From positions 72,793,349 through 72,857,348 of the forward strand of contig CM055096.1 in the NCBI GenBank assembly GCA_029204225.1: a stretch of 64,000 nt of DNA. The letters run 5' to 3'. This DNA is from Diphasiastrum complanatum. Lineage: Eukaryota > Streptophyta > Lycopodiopsida > Lycopodiales > Lycopodiaceae. Shown here piece after piece: positions 22,146 through 32,679 of this stretch; positions within the stretch are counted from its first letter, which is position 1, and each line of letters opens with the position of its first letter. Made by a program: the position numbers and the translations under genes. The notes beneath the pieces were generated by a model. It did no database searches, was not told where the DNA came from, and saw nothing but the letters and a program-made list of their open reading frames with translations.

Positions 22146-22785
22146 ACCAGATTTGAGTTATAGCGTAAGCAAGTTAAGTCAATATATGCAAGGTCCTTTG
22201 ATGCATCATTGGAAAAGAGCCAAGAGAGTGCTTAGATATGTCTCTTCTACTAGATTTTTTGGCATTCTCTATCAAGGATCTAACTTGTACTTGAGAGCAT
22301 TTTCGGATTCAGATTTTGCAGGAGACAAGATGGATAGAAGATCCATAAGTGCATTTGTATTTTTCTTTGTGAAGGAGTGATAACTTAAGAGGCTTTCCAA
22401 AAAGCAAGATACAATTTCTCTTTCCTCTTGTGAAGCCGAGTACAAGGCATTGACTTCAACAACCAAAGAACTCCTATGGCTAAGAAGACTTTTGGTGGAG
22501 CTTCAAGTACTAAAGGCCGAGGAGGTCCCTTGCATCTATTGTGACAATCAAGCTTCTCAACAAATTGCTACCAATCCGATCTTCCATGCTAGAACAAAGC
22601 ATATTGAGATAGCTCATCATTTTGTGAGGGAGAAGGTGCAATCCAAGGAGGTTCAACTTCATCATGTGCCTTTATCCGAGTGCATAGCTGATATCTTAAC
22701 CGAACCTTTGGCTAAAGATTCATTTTTCAAGTTAAGAGATGCTCTTGGAGTTGTAGATAGATGTACATTAGACTTGCCAAGTTAG
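22132..22785 (+). pseudogene. E3b RNase H
   Basis: Reads TRPDLSYSVSKLSQYMQGPL, AKRVLRYVSSTRFFGILY, FSDSDFAGDKMDRRSISAF, then a frame break and stop at 22,378-22,386. It continues KQDTISLSSCEAEYKALTS, CDNQASQQIATNPIFHARTK and HIEIAHHFVREKVQSKEVQL, ending near LAKDSFFKLRDALG. This is the standard copia C-terminus and is useful for comparison with the patched RNase H at 63.7 kb. Confidence 0.9.
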
Positions 22786-22787
22786 AA

Positions 22788-22798
22788 GTGAGGAGGAG
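22788..22798 (+). promoter_or_regulatory. E3b polypurine tract
   Basis: GTGAGGAGGAG lies immediately before the LTR start TGTTAAAAG. Confidence 0.85.
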
Positions 22799-23543
22799 TG
22801 TTAAAAGTATCACTTCCAACTTGATGTACTTTGTAGATCTCAAGTTATTTGATCTTGATAGGATCTCACACATGTGGAGTCTGTTCCCACGTGTGAAAGA
22901 ATGTACGTAAGTCACTTTTATAAAGATAGATTGATTTTAGCTTGATCTACACTAGTGTGAAATTGACCTTTGAGTAGAATCTTAAAAATGGTCAAATTGG
23001 TCAAACTTTGTGTAAATAGATTGGACTTCCATGTGAATGAGTTATTACTCACACATGTCAAGATACCATTCACACGTGTGGATAAGCTTCTAGAAGATAA
23101 GATAGGAAGATTTCATTAGATCCTATTTTATAGGAAATATTCCTATAAATACGGAAGACTAGCTTTTTGTTTCTAGCCAAAGAGAATAGTCAACTTTGGG
23201 AAATGAGCACATATGGCTCCCATTGGTGGATCTGGATGACTAGGCACTCTTCACACGTGTGAAGGCTTGCTGGACAGTTCACAGCTCATGGATGTGAAAT
23301 GCATTTGTAAGCTAATGTACTTTACTCTCTGAAAACAGGCCGTACTGGTACTGTCCTCCACACGTGTGAGGCCCCATCCATGTTTTTGATCATTTGATCC
23401 ATTGCTCTTGCTTAAATCATAGTGTAAAGCATCTAGATCAAGATCTAACACCTAGAACTTGATAGATCTTTGGATTAGGCAACCAATAACTCTTAATGAT
23501 TGATAGTACAATCATATTTGTCCTTTTTCTTTAAAAATTAACA
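22799..23543 (+). repeat. E3b 3' LTR
   Basis: Starts TGTTAAAAGTATCACTTCC and ends AAAAATTAACA (745 bp). It holds CACACGTGTG at 23,071-23,080, 23,252-23,261 and 23,359-23,368 and the block AGGCCGTACTGGTACTGTC. It abuts the right inverted-repeat arm at 23,544. Confidence 0.85.
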
Positions 23544-24472
23544 ATTGATGTTAATACAGGTATAAAACTACAGTTTTTTTTATAAAAAAAAATTGCACTA
23601 CCATTAATCAATTACTTCGGTTTGGAATTGGTAGTACGTAAGCAGGGTTTTGCTTAATGGGTAGCTCACAAGAAATGACTTCACCTCGCATTCATGTATG
23701 AAGTTTTATGAAGCCACACCAACGTAGAAGGTAGGCTTACCAAACACTACATCACAGTGCATATAGACATACGGGACTTCATATGTTGCGTAAAGCTAAT
23801 GTTTTTTGAAGTCACGAGATTTTTTCTACAAAAATGCCCACTGGCCATGTTTTGAATCTTATAAAAATAGCTCTTTTTGCAAGGCTCAATTTTTTTTTTT
23901 TTGTAATAAATGCCTAAATGCAACCTTTATAAGTATGTTTTGGACGTATACAGAGCTTGATTTTGACATGCTTGAATGGCACGAATTTGCCCAATCTGTA
24001 AGGTGTTTGGATTCCCAAAAACACTTTGCATGGGATGTCCATGGGGCTAGTATGGCACGGATCTGCCCTCGTACCTAGCACTATGGCCAAAGCCATATCC
24101 CCTTTCTTTTGTGTATTGCAAGATAGCTTCTTACATGTAGAATGCCTATGTTTAATACATTCTTTTTGCTCTTGTACTGATCAGTAGGCATCTGTCCTGA
24201 TATGGTTTCGTTAAAGGGCAGAATGTATTATTAATTATGAAATGCATGATAGGGATGATTGGACATAGTATTTGTAATTGCAATCATGTTGATAAAGTAG
24301 TGAATCTTGTTTCGAACATGGATAACAACTGATGCTCAGCTATGACACTTGTCTTCCTCATGCAACTAACTCGTGCGGTTTTATTTTGTGGAATGGTGGT
24401 AGGTAACAGCTAGGTGTCCTAAAACTTGCTTCGCTTTATGGTACTTTGTACTATAAGACTTTATACAGCTAA
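23544..24472 (-). repeat. Right arm of the long inverted repeat
   Basis: Reverse-complement partner of 327-1,238. A plus-strand frame at 23,806-24,078 (FWTYTELDFDMLEWHEF, CLDSQKHFAWDV) is the homologue of a minus-strand frame in the other arm (FWTYTKFDFDVVEWHRS, CLDSQKRFAWDV). I do not recognise a protein family. Confidence 0.75.
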
Positions 24473-26330
24473 CTACAACTTCACTTTATACAAGTAAGAC
24501 TTGTCAAGAGGGACTATGTGATGTCTTTTTACTCTCTTTAATCATCTTTTTAAGATGCCAACCCGACTGCCTTTTGGCCGGGGTAGTACCAAACCTTTAA
24601 CTTTACTTGTATTTTATGGCTAACAAGGTCTTTTTGATGGTGTAGTCCACAGAATGGTTCCATGACGTTGTTGCTCTTGGTTATGGGGAGCTCCTTCCTC
24701 CACCTAACCCCTTTGTTCAGACTATTATATGTTGCATGAAGAAAGCTATTGATGTTCACAAACTTATGATTAAGCTACTTGTGATGTTGTTGGTCTTGAT
24801 GATAAATTTTTTTGCCTTGTTGACCTTATGACTACTATGGATTGGATCAAAATATATATGGATTTCATTAAGAAGAAGGAAACCCTAAGCGTGGTTGAAA
24901 AAATCTATATGGACCTCTCTAACTATGCCGAACGTATTATTGTTAAAGAAAAATTCTACAATTTACATATTTGGAAGATATTTGTTTGTTTGGAAAAAAA
25001 AAAAATGGTGACTTTACGATTGATATCCCTACCCTTACTTAATCTCCTACCTCACTGCACCCTTTGATCTCTACTGAAGACCTTGATGAAGATAGTGCAT
25101 CCCAATTGGAATCCTTCTCTCAAAAAATTTGTGAAGCTGACAATGAATCTGCCTTTGAATTTTACCAAGCCAAAAGTTACCAAGTGCTCTTGGTACTTGG
25201 TCGTACTATTGAGTTTAAATTAGTCAAAACTGCCTACAAACTTTGAAACCTTCCTTTCATAAACTTTCTGGCACCCATCTCTATTGAACTTTGGATCGCT
25301 CTTATTGAAGCAAAAGTTGAAGCCTGCAAGTTTGCCTCTTTGCATAAAAATCCCTCTTTTAACACACCTTTTGTCTTTGATACTGTCATAAAATTGAACA
25401 GATTTGAACCTTCGAGATGTCCTTTTGAGCAGATCTGTGCTAGAACTAGGGGCCACTTTGAGACTAGGGGGCCACTTTGAGATTGGGCTAGAACTAGGGG
25501 CTACTTTGAGACTAGTTTTATTAGAATGAGCCAGCATCAAGCTAGAATCTGAAACTGGAATTCTTTAAGTGAAGACGTGGCGACAAATATAAAAACAATT
25601 CTTCTATCATTTGGTTTGATCACGCTATCTGGTTTATGATGAACAACCTTGCCAAGTTCTTCACTGGTGCATCTCTACAGAACCAACTTAATGCCTTCTT
25701 TCTTTGGCTTCATAAACCTGCTAAAGATGTTGTTAAAGCCCACCTTGCCTTTATGTACATCGGACACACATGATTGAAGCCGCCATTGAACTTTCCATTA
25801 ACCCTACTGCTAAGCTTCTAGCACACCTTGGCGGTGCTGAAATTAAAGGCCTTCTTAAAAAGCCCAACTTCTCTACCATTACAAAATAAATACTTCCAGA
25901 ATACAAGATCTTTCAATCTTAACAATCCAGGCTCAGTCATTTCAGTCAGTGGCAACAAGAAGAGAAAGTACTTGCCGAGTAAAAGCAATGAGGGGCAAAG
26001 CACTGGTGGCAAAAAGAATCTTCCTATCAGAAAGCTGAATTTTTACCGTGATTGATCCATGTGCATGAGGAAATAGAAGAAATAAGGATATTGGAAGTCA
26101 ATGCAACTGGTAAGGAATGGCTAGTGGTTAAACGAGACAAAGGGAAGATGTTTTTGCGTTTACGTTATTACAGTAGATGCTTTGAGGGTATAAATGTTAA
26201 ACAACTTTATTCTGAGACTTTACTTCAGATTTTCGGTTCTATTGATGAGATCTTTGAGCAAATTGTGTTTGGTTGGACTTATTTTCCGCATTTGAAACAT
26301 GAAAGTCCTTTGTGAGTTCGATTCCAGAAT
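24473..26330 (+). pseudogene. Decayed unrecognised coding region
   Basis: Readable plus-strand runs alternate between frames: ALGYGELLPPPNPFVQTII near 24,680-24,740; MDWIKIYMDFIKKKETLSVV with MDLSNYAERIIVKEKFYN at 24,828-25,000; ISTEDLDEDSASQLESFSQK at 25,070; then basic, Asn-rich GNKKRKYLPSKSNEG at 25,940; and ATGKEWLVVKRDKGKMFLRL at 26,100-26,315. Stops and frameshifts separate them. I do not recognise the protein. A short direct repeat (GGGGCCACTTTGAGACTAG-like) lies at 25,447-25,520. A decayed transposon or other parasite gene is likeliest. Confidence 0.35.
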
Positions 26331-26689
26331 ACCTAAACAAGAGTTACAAAAAACCCTAATAAAGAAAGAAGAGTTATCTTTTTCTATTTCACAAAAATTC
26401 TTTCAGATGAATTACCAATGCACATGATTGCTACTAGGGTGGCCACATTTCTTTCAAGAGCTCTTGATATTCTGACTCCACTCCTCATGGGGGTGCAGGC
26501 CTTAAGGCAAATACATACCGGAGTGTGGATTAACCCACTTTGGCAATACAACTCATCCACTGAATTCCACCTTAATGTGCCAAGCAAAATCACCTCTATA
26601 TGGTTTACTTCCAGTTTATACACGACATCCAATAGACCCGTTTTTTTTTTAAAAGAAACTCATATAAGGTAAGCATCTCACAAAGTATT
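26331..26689. other. Unassigned, probably LTR of E5 in part
   Basis: Lies upstream of the recognisable E5 LTR end. A plus-strand frame (26,418-26,672) is open but unlike known domains. The left LTR terminus was not found. Confidence 0.35.
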
Positions 26690-26795
26690 GTTGCTATGTA
26701 TTGTACGAGATCATGTGTCTAGGATTCTGCAAGCTTCCACATAAGAAAATTCAAAAGAAACAAATCCGTTCGCGATACAAAACTCCTTCGCGACA

Positions 26796-26808
26796 TGGTA
26801 TCAGAGCT
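26796..26808 (+). promoter_or_regulatory. E5 primer-binding site
   Basis: TGGTATCAGAGCT directly follows the LTR end TTCGCGACA, the copia initiator-Met tRNA type. Confidence 0.88.
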
Positions 26809-26859
26809 AACAGGTTATCACTACTGATATTTGGACAGTGATTTTCTAGGCAACACAAT

Positions 26860-27724
26860 ATGGCTACAACGATCCAAACAAGAGTAGCAATCAGTCTTGA
26901 TGGCGTAAACTATAGGATATGGAAATTCAACATCAAAACACTTCTGAAGGGCGAAGGCATCTGGTCGGTGATCAAACTCTCAGAGGTGCAGCCTCCAGAG
27001 GGAGACCTGAGGAGAGCTGAATGGATAAAAAAGGATGAACGTGCAATGACGATCATCGTTTCGTCCATCAACGAAGATTTACTCATGCAGATTGAAGATT
27101 GCGAAAGCAGCCATGTAGCATGGGAAAGATTAAAACAAAAGTACAAAGTGAGGACTGCAACTTCGGTGATGCATCTTCACAATCAGCTACAATCCATATG
27201 ATGGGATGACAACCAGTTGGACCAACACATTGAGAAAATCAGAACAATCTTCGCTCAACTCGCTACATCAGGACAGGAGCACCAGGTCCCAGCATCACAA
27301 CAACTGATGTACTTCATGAAATCTCTACCTGCGTCCTATCAGCTATTGAGAATGCTCATACTGAGTCTACCAGATGTGACATTTGACAAAGCAATCAGTC
27401 TTGTCGTTGATGAGAGACTGATAAGGGACGAAGGAGAAGGAAACAATGATCAAGAGAAAGCTCTCTCTCTTCACAAACGGAAAGAAGAAGAACAAAAACA
27501 AACCCAGATTCGACAAGACAAGGTCTTTGAGTCAACAATCTTCTTCATGTGATCATTGTCACAAACTAGGACACACAACCAACAAATGTTGGTTCAATCC
27601 TACAATACCTTGCATGCACTGTAAGAAGAATGGGCACTCTGCATACGATTGCAGATTCAACCTAAAAAGAAAGAACAAAGCTGAGAAAGCAAAATGTTGC
27701 AGAGTCATCCAAAGATGCAGATAG
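26860..27724 (+). pseudogene. E5 gag with two CCHC knuckles
   Basis: ATG at 26,860 (MATTIQTRVAISLDGVNYRIW). The capsid region has WSVIKLSEVQPPEGD, WERLKQKYKVRTATSVMHLH, a TGA in place of Trp at about 27,199, then MDQHIEKIRTIFAQLATSGQ and SLPASYQLLRMLILSLPD. A frameshift near 27,490 leads to two zinc knuckles in series, CDHCHKLGHTTNKC and CMHCKKNGHSAYDC. The double knuckle distinguishes E5 from the other copia elements here. Confidence 0.85.
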
Positions 27725-28182
27725 AGGTGATGAAGCCTTCACAATACTTGATGAAGCTTCAACAAGCTACATTGAACAAGACTACGAATGTAGTCATTGA
27801 TTTAGGAGCAACATCACACATCACCTGCAACAAGAAAATCTTGATCGACTTCAGAGAACTCGAAAACAACAGAGTAGTGATTCTAGGTGATGGGAGCAGA
27901 CACAATGTCAAAAGCATCGGGACTCTACAGCTGCGAACACTGTCAGGTCAAGCGGAGCTACCAGGAGCACTCTACGTACCTTCACTGAGAAAAGATCTGT
28001 TATTAGTCTCCAAGATGGCAGATCTTGAAATTCGAGTTTTATTTGATGGCAATACATGCCGCATGATCGAGAAAACAACAAACAAATTGCTGACGTGCAA
28101 AGAAGGAAATCTCTACCAAGCCAAGATAATCAGTAATTCTAATATCATATTAAATGCATCAGAGAATGAAGATCAGATCTGA
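27694..28182 (+). pseudogene. E5 protease region
   Basis: Reads NVVIDLGATSHITCNKKILI, where the catalytic Asp is kept but the usual DSGAT is DLGAT. It continues GDGSRHNVKSIGTLQLRTLS and ALYVPSLRKDLLLVSKMADL. A TGA follows NEDQI, exactly where the Trp of (L)WHRRMYH should be. Confidence 0.82.
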
Positions 28183-29455
28183 CACAGGAGAATGTATCAT
28201 CTGAACATGAGGAGCCTGTATGACATGTGCAAGAAAGACATAGTCACAGGTCTGAAGATATCAAGACCCGATACTGAGTTCTACGAAGCCTGTTAGAAAG
28301 GCAAACAACATCGGAATCCATTCACACATGAGGGAAGAAGAGCCAAAGAAGTTCTTGAGCTCGTCCACTCAGATGTCTGTGGACCGATGAAAGTGGATTC
28401 ATTCTCAAGATCGAGGTATTTCTTGATGTTCATAGATGATTACAGTCGGATGACTACGATCTACTACCTAAACAAAAAATCTGAAGTGTTTGACTCTTTC
28501 AAGAAGTTTGTGGCATTTGTAGAGCAACATACCTCAAAGAAGATTCAGATCATTAGATCTGATAATGGAGGTGAGTACAAGAGCACAAAATTTTCAAAAT
28601 TCTGCCGAGAACAGGGGATAGAGCATCAATTTACTCCTGCGTACACACCAGAATATAATGGTGTCGCAGAAAGAAGAAACATGACGCTAGTCAAAGGAAC
28701 CAGATGCATAATGGCACAAACTCGATTGCCAAGTCAATTTTGAGCTGAGGCAATAGCTACACCTGCAGAACAGATCAATAACGACAACGCTGAAAAATAA
28801 GACATTGTATGAGATGTGGACAGGTAGAAAGCCTGATCTATCATATGTGTGTTTGGATGTGCAGCATACAAGCACATTCCAAAAGAAAAAAGAAGCAAAC
28901 TCGATGATAAATCAGAGCAAACAATCATGATCGGGTACTCGAACGGATCACATGTGTACAGACTCTACAATCCAACCACGAAAAAGGTTGTTTCGAGTAG
29001 AGATGTGAAGTTCGATGAGTCCACATTCCCTGGACTAAAAGATGAAAATGGCCATGAGATCTTCACATTGTTGCCAATTCAAGAGGGAGATCAAGGACAG
29101 ATGTCAAATCAGAATGATGAGCCACAGACTCCAGAGTAGCAGGAAGCAGAAGATCACCCCCACGAACAAGAAACGTTCGAGCAGCGATGAAACGAACCCA
29201 TAAGCTCAACAAGACAAAGAAGACCTCCAGATCGATACGCTGACAATCTTCAATGGAGCAAAGACACGCAATTTGAGTATTGTAGCTTCACTGAAGAGCC
29301 AAGAACATATCAAGATGTTGTCAAGAGTCCATAGGGAGAATTCCGGAAGCAGACAATATCAGAGGAGATCGAGTCGATGAGGCGAAACGAGGCATGGACA
29401 TTAGAGCCACTGCTAGAAAACAAAAAGATCGTCGACTACAAGTGGGGGCCATGTG
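28183..29455 (+). pseudogene. E5 integrase and start of RT
   Basis: HRRMYHLNMRSLYDMC, a damaged second cysteine pair (FYEAC, stop, KGKQ), then LVHSDVCGPMKVDSFSRSRY, FIDDYSRMTTIYYL, IIRSDNGGEYKSTKFSKFC and NGVAERRNMTLV, so all three catalytic residues are present. A stop and frameshift follow at 28,740. After it come FGCAAYKHIPKEKRSKLDDK, IGYSNGSHVYRLYNP and VVSSRDVKFDES, an acidic linker with stops, and the RT start EEIESMRRNEAWTLEPL to VDYKWG. Confidence 0.87.
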
Positions 29456-30067
29456 GTATGAATATTATTTCCTTCATGGCAGGTAGTTCTCTAGTACAGC
29501 TTCTTCATTACATGTCAAATAACATCATACAAAATCTCATTTTCACACTTCAGCAATGCAAGAGAAAAGGAATATTTATCATTAACTGTAACGGAATATT
29601 TCATTCATCTATTAGGCACAACAAAATAAAATGTCCCCATCCACATGCATTATTAAAACTACATGATGATACTATTAATTCCCAAGAGAGTTGCTAACTA
29701 TGTACGCTTAAATTGTTTGTTCATCTACTTATGTACACATTGCCAATGTAATACTCTGCAAAATCACAGGCTAACAGAACTGCTCGATCAGTGAAATTAT
29801 TCAGTACAACTTCGCATACATTGATATTTTCTCTGTAAAATCCTTGAATCATGCAACCATTACAATGGGGAAGGTATATAACCAGGCATAGATAGTGTAC
29901 CTCCAGAATTCACTGTTACAATGCACATATTTGCTCGAATGCAGGATCAACACACAAGCCGGCACACCAAAACCCTGCTGTGTTTTGATTCTCAAAAGTC
30001 TCAGCAGAGTCAGCTCACTATAGGTAAATCGATGATTACGACCAGGAAAGAACTCATAAAAGATAGT
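29456..30067. other. Sequence 3' of the LRR gene, no feature seen
   Basis: Likely holds the 3' untranslated region and terminator of the minus-strand LRR gene. No second gene or element was recognised. Confidence 0.4.
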
Positions 30068-31270
30068 TCAGTGCCTGAAGTTGCATTCGCTTGCTGGCCT
30101 TGACGCTTGGATACCAGTATTTAAGGGACAGGAAGACTGCTTTGAAGGAATCAAGCAGTTGTATTGGATACAAAAGGTGCAAGTGACAGGCAGAGGAATG
30201 TTTGAACCCATTTCCATATCTTCGAAGTAATTATGTTGCAAATAGAGATTCTGTAGATGTCCAAGTAACATGCTCACAAAAAAACCTTGTGGCACCACTC
30301 CAGTGAGCTTATTATTGTTCAAAAATAGGTTGTTGGTGAATACGAACCAGGAAGGAAGCGTTCCTGTTAGAAGGTTATAGCTCAGATCAACGGATCCAAT
30401 ACTAACAGGCCCTTTTGGGGCAAGAACTCCTGAAAGCTGATTTCTTTGAAGATACATGTTAGACAATTCAAATCCAAAAATCTCCGGAGGAATGTTTCCC
30501 TTGAACTGATTGAAACTCAAATCCAAGTACCTGAGGTTCTGCAAGTAAGCCAAGCTTTCTAAACTTCCAGTCAATGAATTCATGGACAGAGACAGGTATA
30601 CCAAAGACTGTGACAGCCGTGGCAGAGAGCCCGACAGTATGTTCTGCTCAAGGTCAAGATGGATAAGTGGGGCAGAAAAGCTTGGGATTTGCCCGATGAT
30701 GTTGTTGTGTGAAAGTGCCAAAGTGTTTAATTTTGGAAGAGCGCCTATCACCGCAGGAATAGTCCCCGACAACTCATTATGACCCAAATCTAAGCCTTGC
30801 AGATTCTGAAGGTTTGCAAAGCTTTCAGGAATTGGACCTGAGAGCCTGTTTCTGCCGATTCCCAGAAATTCAAGCAAAGGCAATCCTCCAAGGCTTTCTG
30901 GAATGATGCCTTGCACTTGTCCAGGAGCAATGGTCAACATTTTCAGAAAATTCAAAGAGCCTAGAGATGGAGTCAGCACTCCTGCCAATCCTGGTGAGTT
31001 TCCAAAGCCGTTTCCAAGACTAAGCATGACCACATGTCTTACGCTCCCAACTGACTCGCATACAACACCACTGAAAGACTCGCATGGATCAAAGCTGAAA
31101 TCCCACGAGGCAAAAAATGTAGAGCCTGGTAAATCGTGCAGGCTGTTCTTAACGTCCTGAAGAGCTTTAACGTCCGTCAGATCCAAAGTCTGTGCCACCA
31201 ATGATCTGAATAGGGTCATCATTATCCAAACTATGGTAGCAATGGGTGAATTTCTCGATGTTTTGCGCAT
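30068..31270 (-). CDS. Secreted leucine-rich-repeat receptor-like protein
   Basis: Intact single-exon frame of 400 residues from ATG at 31,270. I prefer this start because it gives a signal peptide (MRKTSRNSPIATIVWIMMTL then FRSLVAQ). Another ATG lies 12 codons upstream at 31,306. An N-cap region follows (LPGSTFFASWDFSFDPCESF, GVVC), then about 12 plant-type LRRs (for example LQGLDLGHNELSGTIPAVIG, LRYLDLSFNQFKGNIPPEIF). A Cys-rich C-cap ends it (CTFCIQYNCLIPSKQSSC, RPASEC). There is no kinase domain and no clear transmembrane helix, so the product is probably secreted or apoplastic. The layout resembles the small plant LRR family typified by Arabidopsis At5g66330-like proteins, from memory and untested. 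Ligand and role are unknown. It is the only clearly functional-looking host gene here. Confidence 0.88.
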   Translation of the reverse strand: MRKTSRNSPIATIVWIMMTLFRSLVAQTLDLTDVKALQDVKNSLHDLPGSTFFASWDFSFDPCESFSGVVCESVGSVRHVVMLSLGNGFGNSPGLAGVLTPSLGSLNFLKMLTIAPGQVQGIIPESLGGLPLLEFLGIGRNRLSGPIPESFANLQNLQGLDLGHNELSGTIPAVIGALPKLNTLALSHNNIIGQIPSFSAPLIHLDLEQNILSGSLPRLSQSLVYLSLSMNSLTGSLESLAYLQNLRYLDLSFNQFKGNIPPEIFGFELSNMYLQRNQLSGVLAPKGPVSIGSVDLSYNLLTGTLPSWFVFTNNLFLNNNKLTGVVPQGFFVSMLLGHLQNLYLQHNYFEDMEMGSNIPLPVTCTFCIQYNCLIPSKQSSCPLNTGIQASRPASECNFRH

Positions 31271-31980
31271 GATAAAGCATCTTCTCGATGTTTCGCTTCG
31301 TGCCATCAGGTACAAAAATCTTTCCCCCTTAAATTGTCACACATTAGCTGCGGAAAGCTAACCTTCCAATTTAGACTTAGAGAAATAAAAATACTAAGAA
31401 AAAGAACATGACAACTACAGCTCTATATCACAAAAGGTCAAAAGATTTGCGTTGTTCTTCCAGAACGTTCTTAAGACTCCTGGCAATAGAATGTATTTAA
31501 AACCAAATCTTCATGCAATTTCGCTAGTGGCAAGACCGGCATGCCGCTTATCTTGGTGGAAGATACATTCGACCTCAGATTACCTAAATTTACAATATGT
31601 GGCTCCAAACTCCGTCAAATTCAATGCTCTGTAAAAAGGGGAAAGACATTCATAGATAACAAGCCAACCAGTGGACGATGCATTTCCTCACACCAGGTCG
31701 AACATTGCAAGGAGTTAATTCTTTCCCGATATCTGCTGCAGCGCACTAATTCGGATCCTCACGTGAGGCATGAATTAAAACTGAAATCATAAGATGTAAG
31801 GTAATAGTCTGTACACCTTAGGGTGGGTTACAGAAAATCTGAAAGAATTATCATCTTCCATTAAAGAAAACCTCAAAGAAAGTTGTCATTTTGCATTCAA
31901 TATTAATATAAATGGATGCAGAAGACTGAAGTACATCGTCAAAAAGTAAGTATGCTTTAATGCGAATAAAGGTGAAATCG
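31271..31980 (-). other. Upstream region of the LRR gene
   Basis: Presumed 5' UTR and promoter of the minus-strand LRR gene. No TATA box was assigned with confidence. The plus-strand short frames here are not credible genes. Confidence 0.4.
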
Positions 31981-32620
31981 CAGGCGATACTTTGTTACTA
32001 TTTACAGCGTTATAAAATGAAGTATTATTGTTACTACTAGCGAGTTTATGAAGTCTAGTCATCCAAGATTCACTAAAGTACGAGTTAACGTATTATGTCA
32101 GTGACAAGTAAATGGTAAACTAAAGTTGAAGGCTCAGCCATTTCAGCTAATGTTTACAGCGTTATGAACTCAAGTATTATTATTACGATCAGCAAACTAA
32201 AGTGGAAGTAATGAAGTCTAATCACGCGATATTCACTGAAGAATGTGTAGTTTATGATCTCAACGATAGTAAATAGTAAATTAAAAAATGAAAACGCAGA
32301 CATTTCCGATTGTTACTTGCTACTATCTACAGCCTTATCAAGTGAAGTATCACTATTTACTATCTGCAGACTGAAATCGAATGGTGAAGTGCAGTTATCT
32401 GAGATTCACAAAAGTATGAGTACCTAATTATCTCAGCGATAATATATGATAAACTAAAGATAGACAGGTATTTCAGATTGTTACGTCCTCCTATTTACAG
32501 CCTTACGAAATGAAGTATTATATTACTATCAGTAAATTGAAATCGAAGTGATGAAGTCCAGTCATCCAAGATTCACAAAAGTATGAATAGTTTATTATGG
32601 CAGTCATAGTAAATGATAAT
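31981..32620 (+). repeat. Tandem repeat, ~150-175-bp unit, four copies
   Basis: Copies begin at about 32,001, 32,153, 32,326 and 32,494, each near TTTACAGCSTTA. Each continues through GAAGTATTA...ACTATCAG, TGAAGTC(T/C)A and TCATCCAAGATTCAC, then GTATGAGTA and AGTAAATGATAAACTAAAG, ending with CATTTCAGATTGTTAC. Copies diverge by substitutions and small indels. A partial copy may precede the first. The array sits 0.7-1.35 kb upstream of the LRR start codon. Confidence 0.8.
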
Positions 32621-32679
32621 GAAACATCTCATCTACCGTCTGCTCCAATTTTCAAGAGAGGAATGATGCTTCATGATAT

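Larger units (their letters stand above)
19849..23543 (+). mobile_element. Ty1/copia element E3b, 3' part with 3' LTR
   Basis: It begins inside protease (WWIDSGASSH, near 19,855) and runs through integrase, RT, RNase H and PPT to a 3' LTR. It repeats the E3a protease-integrase region (16,500-17,424) with clear divergence, so E3a and E3b are distinct copies flanking E4 in direct orientation. Confidence 0.88.
26690..29455 (+). mobile_element. Ty1/copia element E5, truncated in RT
   Basis: LTR end (to 26,795), PBS, gag, protease, integrase and the first RT codons on the plus strand. The family differs from E1/E3/E6: two zinc knuckles and a different gag. It stops at about 29,450 after IVDYKWG, the start of RT, where the sequence 3' of the LRR gene begins. 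The 3' part and 3' LTR are missing. Confidence 0.88.

Noticed and set aside
14165-23543. Reading E3a and E3b as one full-length element with E4 inserted in it
   Set aside because: The protease-integrase part is present in both pieces and has diverged, and no target duplication is seen at the E4 borders or outer LTRs.
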